DNA of 64,000 bases from Tupaia tana (taxonomy: Eukaryota > Chordata > Mammalia > Scandentia > Tupaiidae), in assembly GCA_026018925.1 (NCBI GenBank), contig JAKSZU010000026.1:14251127-14315126 (forward strand), read 5' to 3'. Position numbers and translations under genes: made by a program. A model generated the notes under the pieces. It was not told where the DNA came from, ran no database searches, and was given only the letters and a program-made list of their open reading frames with translations. The first letter of the stretch is position 1. Each line of letters starts with the position of its first letter. Positions 31,292 to 41,047 of the stretch are shown in pieces.

Positions 31292-32067
31292 AAAGGGAAA
31301 TGAGCAAAGCACACCATGCACCGTCTTGTACAGCCTTTGCCCAGATGTGACACATATCTCTTCCACCCACATTGCGTTGGTCAAATCAGTCAACAGGAGG
31401 GGGATATATAATCGCCTTGCACGGAGGGCGACTACAGGAGGGAAACTGCATGTCTGGAGAGCAGTGCTACAAATCCATCCCAGAAAAGCAGCTGCCTCTT
31501 TCAGAGGGAACATTTACTCTCTAGTTTGACATACATCTCTCTTCATTCATTACTCTTCACATGTTCCATGAATTCCCTCTAGGAATTTAAGTTTACAGCT
31601 CCCAGAGTAGGGGTTGGAGAAAGAAAGAATAAGCGAGTAAATGAACAAGCCCTTCTGTGCATTAGAGCACAAATGAAAACTACCTCCATGAGACAAATCC
31701 TCTCGTGCGAAGTGCTGGCTAGTCAGTCATTGCCTTTCCTGGAAAGGCACTCCTGCCTGGATCAGCTCCACTTCAAGAGACCACGCCATTAGCTGGCCAG
31801 GGGTGGACAATACCTCCATGCAGATGTCCCACAGTTGCAGCAGAAATCATATATTTACTCCATTCTCCAGCTCCCCCACCCCACCAAGTAACTGAGCAGC
31901 CGTTACTCTTAGCACGTTGACTGATATGCATGAATCAGTGGAACTCCACAGAATGAGGAGACAGAGTCCCTGGCAGGAGAGGGGTATTTAGGGTGTAGCT
32001 TCATTATTAAGTTTCTAATAGCCTTGCAATCCAATATTGATCACCAATGCTTATCTTCCATAGTCTC
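31292..32067. other. Unique DNA, GC-richer
   Basis: No gene recognised. 31300-31530 vaguely resembles an old medium-reiterated repeat, which I cannot name. Confidence 0.35.
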
Positions 32068-32082
32068 AAGAAAAGGGAGTCT

Positions 32083-32173
32083 AGGGGCCAGCAGGTGGCA
32101 TGGTGGTTGAAGGCGCTGGACTCCCACATGGCCAATCACGATTCAAGTCCTGGACCTGGCAGCTTGCTTTTTT

Positions 32174-32228
<55 letters not shown>

Positions 32229-32311
32229 CTATCCCTCTCTGGTCAAATTTAAATGAATTAAAACATAAAGTTAAATAAAATCATTCTTTAAAAAAAAAAA
32301 AAAAAAGAAGA
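32083..32311 (+). mobile_element. SINE S, complete
   Basis: Head GGGGCCAGCAGGTGGCATGG with a CTCF-like core at 32088-32100 (CCAGCAGGTGGCA), long (CT)n (32177-32226), GGTCAAATTTAAATG, then A/T tail. Perfect 15-bp TSD AAGAAAAGGGAGTCT at 32068-32082 and 32312-32326. Confidence 0.95.
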
Positions 32312-32339
32312 AAGAAAAGGGAGTCTTTTTGTTGTGGTG

Positions 32340-32478
32340 ATACACTCAGGGGGGTTGCTATGGCTTGAATAAAGGTTTGTCCCCCAAAGATTCATGCCTG
32401 GAAGCTTGGTCCTCAACATTGGGAAATGATGAGACCCTTAAGAGGTGATCCCTAGTGGATGGTGTTCGGATCACGTGG
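32340..32478 (+). mobile_element. MaLR (MST/MLT1-type) LTR fragment
   Basis: TGCTATGGCTTGAATAAAGG, TTGTCCCCCAAAGATTCATG, AGGTGATCCCTAGTGG match the 5' part of MaLR LTRs. Confidence 0.7.
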
Positions 32479-32479
32479 G

Positions 32480-32586
32480 TACACACATGAGGCTGGTATG
32501 TTTTTAAGCTGTTGGGCCTGGGATTTGAATGGCGTTTGGCCATGAGGGATTTGGCTTTCTTAACCACGAGGCTACAGAGCCAGCCC
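32480..32586 (-). mobile_element. SINE L, old, 5' half only
   Basis: GGCTGGTATGTTTTTAAGC, CTGGGATTTGAATGGC (B box) and head ACGAGGCTACAGAGCCAGCCCC. The 3' half is missing. Confidence 0.75.
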
Positions 32587-32618
32587 CTTTATATTTTTTC
32601 TTAAGGATTTTATTCTTT

Positions 32619-32770
32619 AGGACCAGCAAGTGGCATGATGGAAGTCCAGTGTGCATGCCCCAAATCCTGACAGGGTGGAGAAATGCAGAAGGTATTACAG
32701 GGTGACCACACACCCTTGGGGTGTGTACTCTCTCTCTCAAGAGTGCACATGCTCTGTGTCAATTAAAAAG
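32619..32770 (+). mobile_element. SINE L variant, internally deleted
   Basis: Head GGACCAGCAAGTGGCATGATGG jumps straight to AGTCCAGTGTGCATGCCCC, so the B box is gone. Ends CATGCTCTGTGTCAATTAA. Confidence 0.85.
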
Positions 32771-32866
32771 AAAAGAAATTACTCTAATTTGGCTAGAATA
32801 TGGGTAGCAGGAGGCAGGGTGTGAAGAGAATGGGGAAACACAATAGGCCTCCAAAAAATTCATAGA

Positions 32867-33147
32867 GGGGGTTAGCAGATGGCATAGGATTGAGTTGCTA
32901 GATTTCCACATGGCTGACAGTGGTTCAAGTCCCAGAACCCGGTGACTTGAAACTCATACCAGGCGCATGTGCATGCATGCACGAGATCCCAGAAGGAGAA
33001 TGGAGGAGAAGGGATTGCAGCATGGCCATCTCTCTCAAGGGGATGATTTTTCACTTTCTCTCTCACTGTCTCTGTCTCTCTATCTCTCTCTTTCTCCCCA
33101 GCGAGTGCTCTAAGGCACGTGCTCTAAGGCAAAAACCTTTACAAAAA
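32867..33147 (+). mobile_element. SINE L, intermediate, nested in MITE
   Basis: GTTAGCAGATGGCATAGG head, B box GGTTCAAGTCCC, 3' end altered to GCTCTAAGGCAAAAACC with a small ..GTGCTCTAAGGCAC.. duplication. Confidence 0.9.
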
Positions 33148-33213
33148 GTTTTTTTTTAAGTTAATGGAAAATGGAATTAAAGAAGTTTATTTTTGGTGTG
33201 GGGAGAAAAAATG

Positions 33214-33369
33214 AGGGACAGCAGGTGGCATGAAGGTTAAGGAAACAATGTAGTTCAGGAAAAAATGGAGGAAAAGGGATTGCAGTGTGGCTATCCCTCT
33301 AGGTGGGTGATTTCTCACTCCTTCCTCTCCTCTTTCCAGTGAATACATGCACCCTATATAAAAAATTAA
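33214..33369 (+). mobile_element. SINE L, old, internally deleted, nested in MITE
   Basis: GGGACAGCAGGTGGCATGAAGG head, then GTAGTTCAGGAAAAAATGGAGG: about 100 bp including most of the B box is lost. Ends CACCCTATATAAAAAATT. Confidence 0.85.
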
Positions 33370-33469
33370 AAACTTTAATGGAAGTACAAAGATAGTTTTT
33401 CATAGTATGTATTTTCTATGAACCTTTTGAAGACCCCCCTCATAGTAAGAGGAAAATTTAATGAGAAAA

Positions 33470-33580
33470 GCAAGGGCCAGGGCTTGTGATACTTTACGGG
33501 CTCTGTAAAACAGTTGGAAATTAATTCTGAGAGAGACAAGGAGCCAGGGAAGGGGTTTAAGCAGGAGAGAGATATGATCC
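33470..33580 (-). mobile_element. L2 remnant
   Basis: GGGCTCTGTAAAACAGTTGG, AATTCTGAGAGAGACAAGG, GGGTTTAAGCAGGAGAGAG, GATATGATCCCAATT. Confidence 0.65.
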
Positions 33581-33887
33581 CAATTACATGTGTTCCATGG
33601 GGATATTCAGGACACTTAACAGTCGGAAGTCTTGGCACTGACCCATCAGAATACATTTAGACAGAGCCCTGAAAATACCATTTTCTTCCAGGCATTTACC
33701 CTTTGGGTGATAGAAGTCTGAAGTTTCCCAGGGGAGAGGTGTGGTGGCCTGGAGTACAGGGAGCTCACAACAGTGGCTCTTGATCACTGTATGGGAATAG
33801 TTCACCAATGTGTTAATTACATCTAAAAATAAATATATGAAAAAGATGAATAAACTACATACACATAAGCAAAAGTTGTCTTTCAGG

Positions 33888-34143
33888 GGACCAGCAGATG
33901 GCATAATGGTTACATTGCTGGATTTTCATGTAGTCATCACAGTTCAAGACCTAGATCTGGAGGCTTAAAACTCATGCCAGGTGCATGTGTGTGCATACCC
34001 AAAATCCTGAGAAGAGATGGGAGGAGAAGGGATTACGGTGTTGCCATCTCCCCTAGGGTTTGATTCTTGCTTTCTGTCTCTCTCTGTCTTTCCGGTGAGT
34101 GCACACGCCCTATAGCAAAAATCTCTCTTAAAAAAAAAAAGTT
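33888..34143 (+). mobile_element. SINE L, intermediate (first of a tandem pair)
   Basis: Head GGACCAGCAGATGGCATAATGG with CTCF-like core 33891-33903. B box AGTTCAAGACC. TSD AAAAGTTGTCTTTCAGG (33871-33887) recurs after the second SINE. Confidence 0.92.
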
Positions 34144-34410
34144 GGGACCAGCAATTAATGTAATGGCTATGTCACTGAACTCCCATGTAGTTGACCACGG
34201 TTCGAGTCCTGGACCCGGTGGCTTAAATTCATGCTGGGCGCGTGTGGGTGCGTACCTAAGATCCTGAGAGAAGAATGGAGGAGAAGGCATTGCACTGTGG
34301 CCAACCCCCCAGGGGGGGTGTGATTTCTCACTTTCTGTCTCTGTCTTTCTCTGTCTCTCTGACAAGCACATGCGCCCTATAGCAAAAACCTCTCAAAAAA
34401 AAAAAAAAAA
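34144..34410 (+). mobile_element. SINE L, young (second of a tandem pair)
   Basis: Head GGGACCAGCAATTAATGTAATGG, B box GGTTCGAGTCC, hairpin CCCCCCAGGGGGGG. Followed by AAAACGTTGTCTTTCAGG (34423-34440). Confidence 0.93.
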
Positions 34411-34483
34411 AGTGAAAAACAAAAAACGTTGTCTTTCAGGATGATAGAATTAGTGGTCAAGTTCTGAAGTATTATACTGTTTT

Positions 34484-34817
34484 TTGGTTTTTTTTTTGGG
34501 TTTTTTTTTTTTTTGCATAGGGCACATATGTTCACTGAGAGAGAGAAAGAGAGAAATAGAGAGAGGGGAAGTGAGAAATCACCCTTCCCCACCCCCTGGG
34601 GAGATGGCCACACCACAATCCTCTCTCTTCCATTCTTCTCTCAGGATTTGGGGCATGCACGCACACACACCTGGTGTGATTTCCCAGCTACATGGTCTGA
34701 AACTTAAACCATGGTCAGTCATGTGGGAGTCCAGCCAAGCTGCCAGCTACAGGATTCGAACCATAGCCGGCCACGTGAGAATCTAGCACCTTAACCACCA
34801 CACCACCTGCTGGCCCC
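34484..34817 (-). mobile_element. SINE L, old, with a duplicated tRNA head
   Basis: After the normal body and head (CATGGTCAGTCATGTGGGAG) comes a second head unit, GGATTCGAACCATAGCCGG ... CACCACCTGCTGGCCCC. The whole is bracketed by one TSD, AGTATTATACTGTTTT / AGTATTTTACTGTTTT. Confidence 0.88.
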
Positions 34818-34924
34818 AGTATTTTACTGTTTTAGCAACTAGTATGGCTATACTTGGGCATAACAGCTCAATACATATCCTAATGTCTGCAGAGAATGAA
34901 TCTGCCAGGACAATATACATGTAT

Positions 34925-35165
34925 TTTTTTTAGAGGTTTTTGCTGTAGGATGCGTGCGCTCGCCTGAAAGACAGAGACAGAAAGTGAGAAATCACCCCCC
35001 AAGGGGGGGATGGCCACACCACAATCCCTTCTCCATTCTCCTCTTGGGATCTTGGGCATGCACACAACGCGCCCAGTGTGAGTTTAAGCCACTGGGTCTG
35101 GGACTCGAACTGCAGTTGACTACATGAGAGTCCAGCAACATAGCCATTACGCAAACTGCTGGTCC
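34925..35165 (-). mobile_element. SINE L, young
   Basis: TTTTTGCTGTAGGATGCG, hairpin CACCCCCCAAGGGGGGG, head ACGCAAACTGCTGGTCCC. Confidence 0.92.
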
Positions 35166-35178
35166 CAGCCAGGATGAT

Positions 35179-35446
35179 TTTTTTTTTTTTTTTTTTTGGA
35201 GAGTTTTTGCTATAGGGCACGTGCGCTCGCCGGACAGACAGAGAGAGACAGAGAGACAGAAAGCAGGAAATCACCCCCCAGGGGGGATGGCCATGCCGCA
35301 ATCCCTTCTACTCCATTCTCCTCTTGGGATCTTGGGCACACACGCACACGCGCCCGGCTTGAGTTTAAGCCACTGGGTCTGGGACTCGAACCGCGGTTGA
35401 CTATGTGGGAGTCCAGTGACATAGCCATTACACTAACTGCTGGTCC
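35179..35446 (-). mobile_element. SINE L, young
   Basis: Poly(T), TTTTTGCTATAGGGCACG, hairpin CACCCCCCAGGGGGGATG, head ACACTAACTGCTGGTCCC. Perfect 13-bp TSD CAGCCAGGATGAT at 35166-35178 and 35447-35459. Confidence 0.95.
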
Positions 35447-35459
35447 CAGCCAGGATGAT

Positions 35460-35959
35460 ATTTTGAAAGATTAACTGATGTTCTTTTCTCTCATCACCAG
35501 AATACTGTGTTATCCCATGAGCCTTCTTTATTTGAGTGGTCAGACCACAGGTCGTTGAAGGCAGAAAAAAAAGCTTGTATGTTCCAAAAGCCTAAACCCT
35601 GAAGGAAAGTGCACCAGAGAAAACAAACAATGATTCAGACCAGGGTTTCTTGCCTTCAAGACTAAATAAAAGAGGAAGAGAGAGAGGAAGGGCTCAGACA
35701 TTAGGAACGACCTGCCCCTGCATCACTTAGGACACTATCAGCAGTAACTCCAGGCAGGAATCTGAGAACCTGCATCTGGCTCTGCTTTGAGTGGTTCATC
35801 CATGAAGCCAACAAAAAAACCAAAGGGGGAACAGTCATAATTCAGGCTTATGGCCCAGTCTTCCCTTATCTCCCAATATTTTGGTATTATTTAAGTCTCC
35901 TGGAACTTAAAGAACAAAGAGTCTGGCTCTAAAATCCCAATTTTAAAAGGCATTCAGGA
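35460..35959. other. Unique DNA
   Basis: No gene or family recognised. Confidence 0.4.
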
Positions 35960-36245
35960 CAACTGGGTAATTTCTAATATGGACTCTATTTCTGATGATG
36001 TTATGACATTATTGTTAGTTTTCTTAACCATGATAATGGTATTGTGATTATGTAGGAGAAAGTCCTTTTACTAAGGAAAATGCATGCTGAACTATTAAGA
36101 AGTATCATACTTTCTGCAAAGAGGGAAACAAATTCAGTGAAGTGTTAACATTTGATCTAAGAGAGGTATATGGGTGCTTATTGTAATGTTTTTGTAACTT
36201 CTATATATTTTCATTTTTAAATAAACATATGTACTTTCATAATAT
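35960..36245 (+). mobile_element. L1 3' remnant (old)
   Basis: CCATGATAATGGTATTGTG, GTAGGAGAAAGTCCTTTTAC, TAACTTCTATATATTTTC resemble old L1 3' UTR text. Confidence 0.5.
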
Positions 36246-36491
36246 CATTTTTATAATAAAACGTGTAATTGTAAAAGCTGGAAGTTATAAGGGAAAATGT
36301 TAATGTGACAGTATTAAGTTAAAATATTTTAAGTAGTATAAAGAATGATTTGCCTAAAGGTCATCAGGAAAGTCATGACATATTTTTCCATGTTTTTCTA
36401 TGCAAAAATGCATCATGACTTTGCCGACGACCCAATATAGTCATAAGTTTATAAAAGCATACACATGAAAAAGATAAAGAAGATGCAGATA

Positions 36492-36768
36492 TGGCAACCA
36501 GCAGTTAGCATAATGGCTATGTCGCTGGACTCCCACGTAGTTGACCGCGGTTCGCGTCCCGGACCCGGTGGCTTAAAACTCATGCCGGGAGCGTGTGCAT
36601 GCGTGCCCAAGATCCTGAGAGGAGAATGGAAGAGAAGGGATTGCGGCATGGCCATCCCCCCTGGGGGGTGATTTCTCACTTTCTGTCTCTATGTCTCTCT
36701 CTGTCTGTCTGGAGAGTGCACGCGCCCTATAGTGAAAACCTCTCCCCCCCCCCCAAAAAAAAAGGAAG
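36492..36768 (+). mobile_element. SINE L, young, C11 tail variant
   Basis: CAGTTAGCATAATGG, B box GGTTCGCGTCC, hairpin ATCCCCCCTGGGGGGTG, then eleven C's before the A tail. Perfect 15-bp TSD AAGAAGATGCAGATA at 36477-36491 and 36769-36783. Confidence 0.96.
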
Positions 36769-36783
36769 AAGAAGATGCAGATA

Positions 36784-37245
36784 ACAGTTGTCAAATTAGA
36801 ATGGTGGAGTTATCTGTGCCATTCCCTCTATTTTTCATCTTTCTGTGCTTTTATAATATTAAAAATTACCTTTAGATGTTACTTTAAAATAAGATGGGTG
36901 GGGAGAAGAAAGCTTCAATTGACTAAGATTAGGTATTTACCTTTCCCAACATAATGAGAGCTCAGGAAAAAAATAATAAATTGAATTCTGGAGAAGTAAG
37001 AAAGTAACTTTAAAAGTCAAGTAAGTCTTAAAAGTAAGGTTTAAATGGACCAAGAATTTGCATGAGTCAGGTTCCCTCGTCATAAACAAAAGAACCAACT
37101 TAGTTCCATGAAACGCTCTGGGGATGGTGCGATAGTTCACAGAATGACCAGGAAGGATGAAGAGCCAGGCTGGGTACATAGGAAGGTAAAAAGCAAGGTT
37201 GGCCAGCAGCCAACCTCTGGCAAACTCAAATAATAAGAACAGCTC
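36784..37245. other. Unique DNA
   Basis: No gene or family recognised; possible old L1 tail at 36785-36870 (ttttataatattaaaaatt). Confidence 0.35.
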
Positions 37246-37505
37246 AAGGGCCATACTACAGTGGCTCAGGGGTAGCACGCTGTTCTGTGGTGCTAGAGCT
37301 ATGTGGAAGAGTGGGGTTTGGTCCCTAGACCAATCTGCACACTCCAGGCAGCACACTCCATGCATGTGCCCATGATCCTGACTAGTTGGGAAGGCTAGGG
37401 GGAAAGATCACAGAATGAGACCCTGTTGAGGATGTCTCTGTCTGTCTCTCTTTCTGTCTCTGTCTCCCCAACCCCATCTTGCTCTTATGAAAGAAAGAAA
37501 GAAAT
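37246..37505 (+). mobile_element. SINE T3, complete
   Basis: CCATACTACAGTGGCTCAGG head (A box-like), B box GGGTTTGGTCCC, ATGAGACCCTGTTGAGG, CT-rich run, TTATGAAAGAAAGAAAG tail. The best-preserved T3 copy here. Confidence 0.88.
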
Positions 37506-37976
37506 GTTAAAAAGTACATGAGAGAGGCCAGGACTACAGCAACCACAGAACTGATGGTTCTACAGCTCAGACCTTGGCCCCAGCTGGCCCTGGGCACGGA
37601 GTGTTGCTATTGGCACCATTATTACCCTCTAGAAGCCCACTGCTGCTTTGACCTCCCAAACAGATCTTCCACTGCCCCGACTTCTGCATAATATCACTCA
37701 TTTCAAAGTTTCACATGTTTGCATCAAATTGGCCTAGGCTAGGCTACATGCTCACAACCGGACTGCAAAGAATCCTGGGAAGGCAACTGCCTCATCCTGG
37801 AGCTCCTACTGTGGGAGGAGGGTTTCACCTCCTCCCTGTACTTGGAAACTTTCTAAAAGCAGGGTGGAGATTCTAACACTGGGTAGCCGAAATATAACAC
37901 ATGCCACTATACAGCTGTTCCTGCTAGGCACTGTGTAAGAAAAAGCAAGAAGACCAAGATTTGGCTTCTGCCCTCC
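37506..37976. other. Unique DNA
   Basis: No gene recognised. A small GCCTAGGCTAGGCT direct repeat near 37731-37744. Confidence 0.4.
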
Positions 37977-37989
37977 AGAAGCAACTTTT

Positions 37990-38168
37990 TAAAAAGATTT
38001 ATTTATTTTTCATTTTGTTTATTGTTATTATTCTTCAGTTGTGACCAGAGAGAGAGAGATGGAGAGAAAGGGAGAGTGAGAAAACAAGCCACCAGGTCCA
38101 GAACTTGAACTGCGGTCAGCCATGTGGGAGTCCAGTGCCTCAATCACCATGCCACCTGCCGGCCCCCT
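37990..38168 (-). mobile_element. SINE S
   Basis: AT-rich tail, CAGTTGTGACCAGAG, GA tract, head ATGCCACCTGCCGGCCCC. TSD AGAAGCAACTTTTT / AGGAGCAATTTT. Confidence 0.9.
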
Positions 38169-38194
38169 CTAGGAGCAATTTTAAGAGTGGAGAC

Positions 38195-38280
38195 TATATC
38201 TTACTCATCTTTGCTGACCCATAGTACTTGTCAGAGAGTCAACCTTCAATAAATGTTTGTTAAATACATGAAAATAAATG
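38195..38280 (+). mobile_element. L2 3' end remnant
   Basis: TTGCTGACCCATAGTACTTG, CAATAAATGTTTGTTAAAT. Confidence 0.55.
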
Positions 38281-38431
38281 AGCACTCTTGGACAAAGACA
38301 AGCACTCTTGTCTTCCTCGGACGAGTCAAATGATCTTTCTCAGGCAAGGATCTGGACAAAATACCTCTCTAGGACCTTCTAGAAAGAAGATTCTTGGAAT
38401 TTATGAAATTGCCTACGAATGACTAATGACT

Positions 38432-38640
38432 AGGCCTAGAGGTGACACAGTGGTCAAACAAGGGGACCCATGTGAAAAGTCCTGGGTTGCCATCTTTAGT
38501 ACACTGGGCATACATAAGCAGGCCTGTGCTCCAGGTCAGCAGAGATTAGGGTGCCTACAGTGTGAAGACCCTCTGGGGGGTTCCCACCTCTATCTCTGTC
38601 TCTCTGTCATGAAAGAAATAAATGAATAAACTTAAAAAAA
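38432..38640 (+). mobile_element. SINE T3
   Basis: Head CTAGAGGTGACACAGTGG, CACTGGGCATACATAAGC, GTGTGAAGACCCTCTGGGG, CTGTCATGAAAGAAATAAA tail. Confidence 0.85.
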
Positions 38641-39184
38641 ATGACTGAGACTCACAGTTATCTTGCAGAGGGTAGAGGTATCTCTGAACTAGAAGCCAGA
38701 GTAAAACTGGACTGATACATTAAACCTTAACACAACCCAAATATTAAATTTTAGAAATGGATCCAGCTAGAAAGCCTGTTAAATCAAGTCTAACGCTACA
38801 CATCTAAAACAACTGAACAAGAATAAATTTTGTCCTGAGTCCCTGCTTAAAGTTCACTTTTCTTATCTTTTAAGCAAAAATCCCAATGACATTGGTTTTG
38901 GTCCGTGGTGGCACACTGGACTGTTATGTCACAGTACATATCAGCAATAGCCTTATAAATGTGTTCTCCCAGCTGCCTACCTCTGAGCTAGAATCGATTT
39001 CCAGTCACAGTTGGCATATTTCATGCCAAAAGGCTGCAGTGGGGTTACCCGGAGTTGGTGTGGAATCACTTGTTCTGCAGATTTTTAAATGTAGGTAAAA
39101 TTCACCTCTCCTTTCCATGGTTTTGGTCTCAGTTGAACTAGGTGCAAACTTGTTAGATTCTGTTCTGTCTCTGGACTTGTCATT
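38641..39184. other. Unique DNA
   Basis: No gene recognised. 38905-38935 (CCGTGGTGGCACACTGG) may be a tRNA-like SINE head relic. Confidence 0.35.
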
Positions 39185-39245
39185 CATTCATTCAGGCAAA
39201 AAATGTACACTGACTGCCCAGTGTGGGCCAGGGACTGTGCTTGAC
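39185..39245 (-). mobile_element. L2/MIR 3' end remnant
   Basis: CATTCATTCATTCAGGC, GTGTGGGCCAGGGACTGTGC. Confidence 0.5.
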
Positions 39246-39260
39246 TCCAGGATTCTTTGC

Positions 39261-39297
39261 CACCCTGGTTCTTTGCCTGGTTCACCTGATATTAGGT
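39261..39297 (+). repeat. Left arm of a distant inverted repeat
   Basis: This 37-bp stretch reappears as its reverse complement at 41048-41084 with one mismatch. It also holds a short palindrome (TTCACCTGATATTAGGTGAA, 39281-39300). Confidence 0.85.
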
Positions 39298-39324
39298 GAA
39301 CCTAATAGCAGTGACCAGAAAAGA

Positions 39325-39644
39325 GATGACCCTTGGCCGGCTATGTTGGTGTATGCTGCTATGATGCTGTGTTCTGCGGGGTGGGACCACATGGGAAGCT
39401 TGGGTTCAATTCCAAGACCAGTGTAAAGGCTGGGCAAAGTGTCATGCACCTGTAATCCCAGTGACTCAGGGGGCTTAAGGTAGGAGGATCACAAGCTCGA
39501 GGCTGCCTGGGCATGCCTCATGGTATGACTTGCCATGCCACATGGTAAGACTCTGTTCTAAAAAGAGCTGGGTGTGGTGGTGCACATCTTAGTCCTGGCT
39601 GAGAAACTGAGACAAGAACATCATGACAAAGCAAGACTCTACCC

Positions 39645-39645
<1 letters not shown>
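39325..39645 (+). mobile_element. SINE 7S, heterotrimer tRNA-7SL-7SL
   Basis: tRNA-like head with B box GGGTTCAATTCC (39403-39414), first 7SL monomer (CACCTGTAATCCCAGTGAC, GGTAGGAGGATCACAAGC), then second monomer (GCTGGGTGTGGTGGTGCAC, GAAACTGAGACAAGAAC). Ends in the long purine tract. Confidence 0.85.
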
Positions 39646-39713
<68 letters not shown>

Positions 39714-39905
39714 GGGAGGGAAGAAAGAAAGAGAGAGAGAGAGAGAGAGAGAGGGAGGGAGGGAGGGAGGGAGGGAGGGGAGGAAGGGAAAAGAAAAGAA
39801 AAGAAAAGAAAAGAAAAGAAAAGAAAAGAAAAGAAAAGAAAAGAAAGAAAAGAAAAGAAAAGAAAAGAAAAGAAAAGAAAAGAAAAGAAAAGAAAAGAAA
39901 AGAAA
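39645..39905 (+). repeat. 261-bp pure-purine compound microsatellite
   Basis: All A/G: (GAAA)n at 39645-39710, (GA)n at 39730-39753, (GGGA)7 at 39752-39780, (AAAAG)n at 39788-39905. Grew from the A tail of the 7S SINE. Produces Lys/Glu-rich spurious ORFs. Confidence 0.97.
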
Positions 39906-40188
39906 TAGTCCTAGATTTCATGGTACTGGCATTACAGTCAGAGACCTGTAAATGAATATGCAATTATGAAATTAGATGATAGGTACTGCAGAGGGGGAAA
40001 AGATAGGGTGCTATATCCAAGAATAATGGGAATCTGATTTGGACTGGGTAGGGCAGAGGAAGATAAAAATTTTCAGAAGATAAAAATTTTCGCTATTTAA
40101 ATTATGAGTTGTTATGAGTTGAATTGTGTCCTCCCCAAATCATATATTGAAAGCCTAATCCCCAGTACCTAAGAATGTGACTGTATTT

Positions 40189-40439
40189 GGGAACCAGCAG
40201 TTAGCGTAATGGCTATGTCACTGGACTCCCACGTAGTCGACCACGGTTCGAGTCCCAGACCTGGTGGCTTAAACTCATGCGGGGCACATGTGCATGCATG
40301 CCCAAGATCCCTAGAGGAGAATGGAGGAGAAGGGACTGCGGCATGGCCATCCCCCTGGGGAGTGATTTCTTGCTTTCTGTCTCTCTGTCTTTCCAGCAAG
40401 CGCAGGTGCCCTATAGCAAAAACCTCTCAAAAAAAAAAA
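40189..40439 (+). mobile_element. SINE L, young, nested in LTR
   Basis: CAGTTAGCGTAATGG, B box GGTTCGAGTCC. Perfect 18-bp TSD AAGAATGTGACTGTATTT at 40171-40188 and 40440-40457. Confidence 0.96.
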
Positions 40440-40633
40440 AAGAATGTGACTGTATTTGGAGACAGGTTGTTTAGAGGTAATTAAATTAAAATGAGGTCAT
40501 TAGACAGTAATCTAACTACTGTCCTTATAAGAAGAGGAAACTTAGACCCAGATACATACAGAGGAACGATCATAAAGATCACCTGAAGACACAGGAGGAA
40601 GATGGCTACTTACAAGCCAAGAAGGGAGGCCTT

Positions 40634-40897
40634 GGGACCAGCAGATGGTGTAAAGGTTATATCACTGGAATCCCTCGTAGTTGATCACAGTTCAGGTCTT
40701 GGCCCGATGACTTAAAACTCATGCTGGGCGCATGTGCATGTGTGCCCAAAATGCCGAGAGGAGAATGGAGAAGGGATTGTGGCGTGGTCATCTCCTCTGG
40801 GCGGGGGGATTTCTTGCTTTCTGTCTCTCTGTCTCTCCAGTAAGCGCATGCACCCTGTAGCAAAATCTCTCTTAAAAAAAAAAAAAAAAAAAAAGGA
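40634..40897 (+). mobile_element. SINE L, intermediate, nested in LTR
   Basis: CAGCAGATGGTGTAAAGG, B box decayed to AGTTCAGGTC, CACCCTGTAGCAAAATC, long A tail. Confidence 0.92.
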
Positions 40898-41047
40898 AGA
40901 ACAAGGGGGAAAAAAAAAGGCAGGCTTCGGAAGAAACCATCCCTGCTGACACCTTGATCTTGGACTTCTGGCCTCTAGAAGTATGAGAAAAACCATTTCT
41001 GTTATCCATGCACCTCATGTGTGGTACATGTTCTAGCATCCCTAGCA

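Larger units (their letters stand above)
32849..33445 (-). mobile_element. Mariner-like MITE, copy 3, split by two SINEs
   Basis: Three pieces belong together: left end CCTCCAAAAAATTCATA (32849-32866), middle TTAATGGAAAATGGAATTAAA ... TTTATTTTTGGTG (33150-33205), right end TTTTCTATGAACCTTTTGAAG then ACCCCCCTCATAG (33403-33436). They match copies 1 and 2 in reverse orientation. SINEs at 32867-33147 and 33214-33369 interrupt it. Confidence 0.65.

Noticed and set aside
39574-39963. Lys/Glu-rich and Ser/Phe/Leu-rich open frames
   Set aside because: They are translations of the purine microsatellite.
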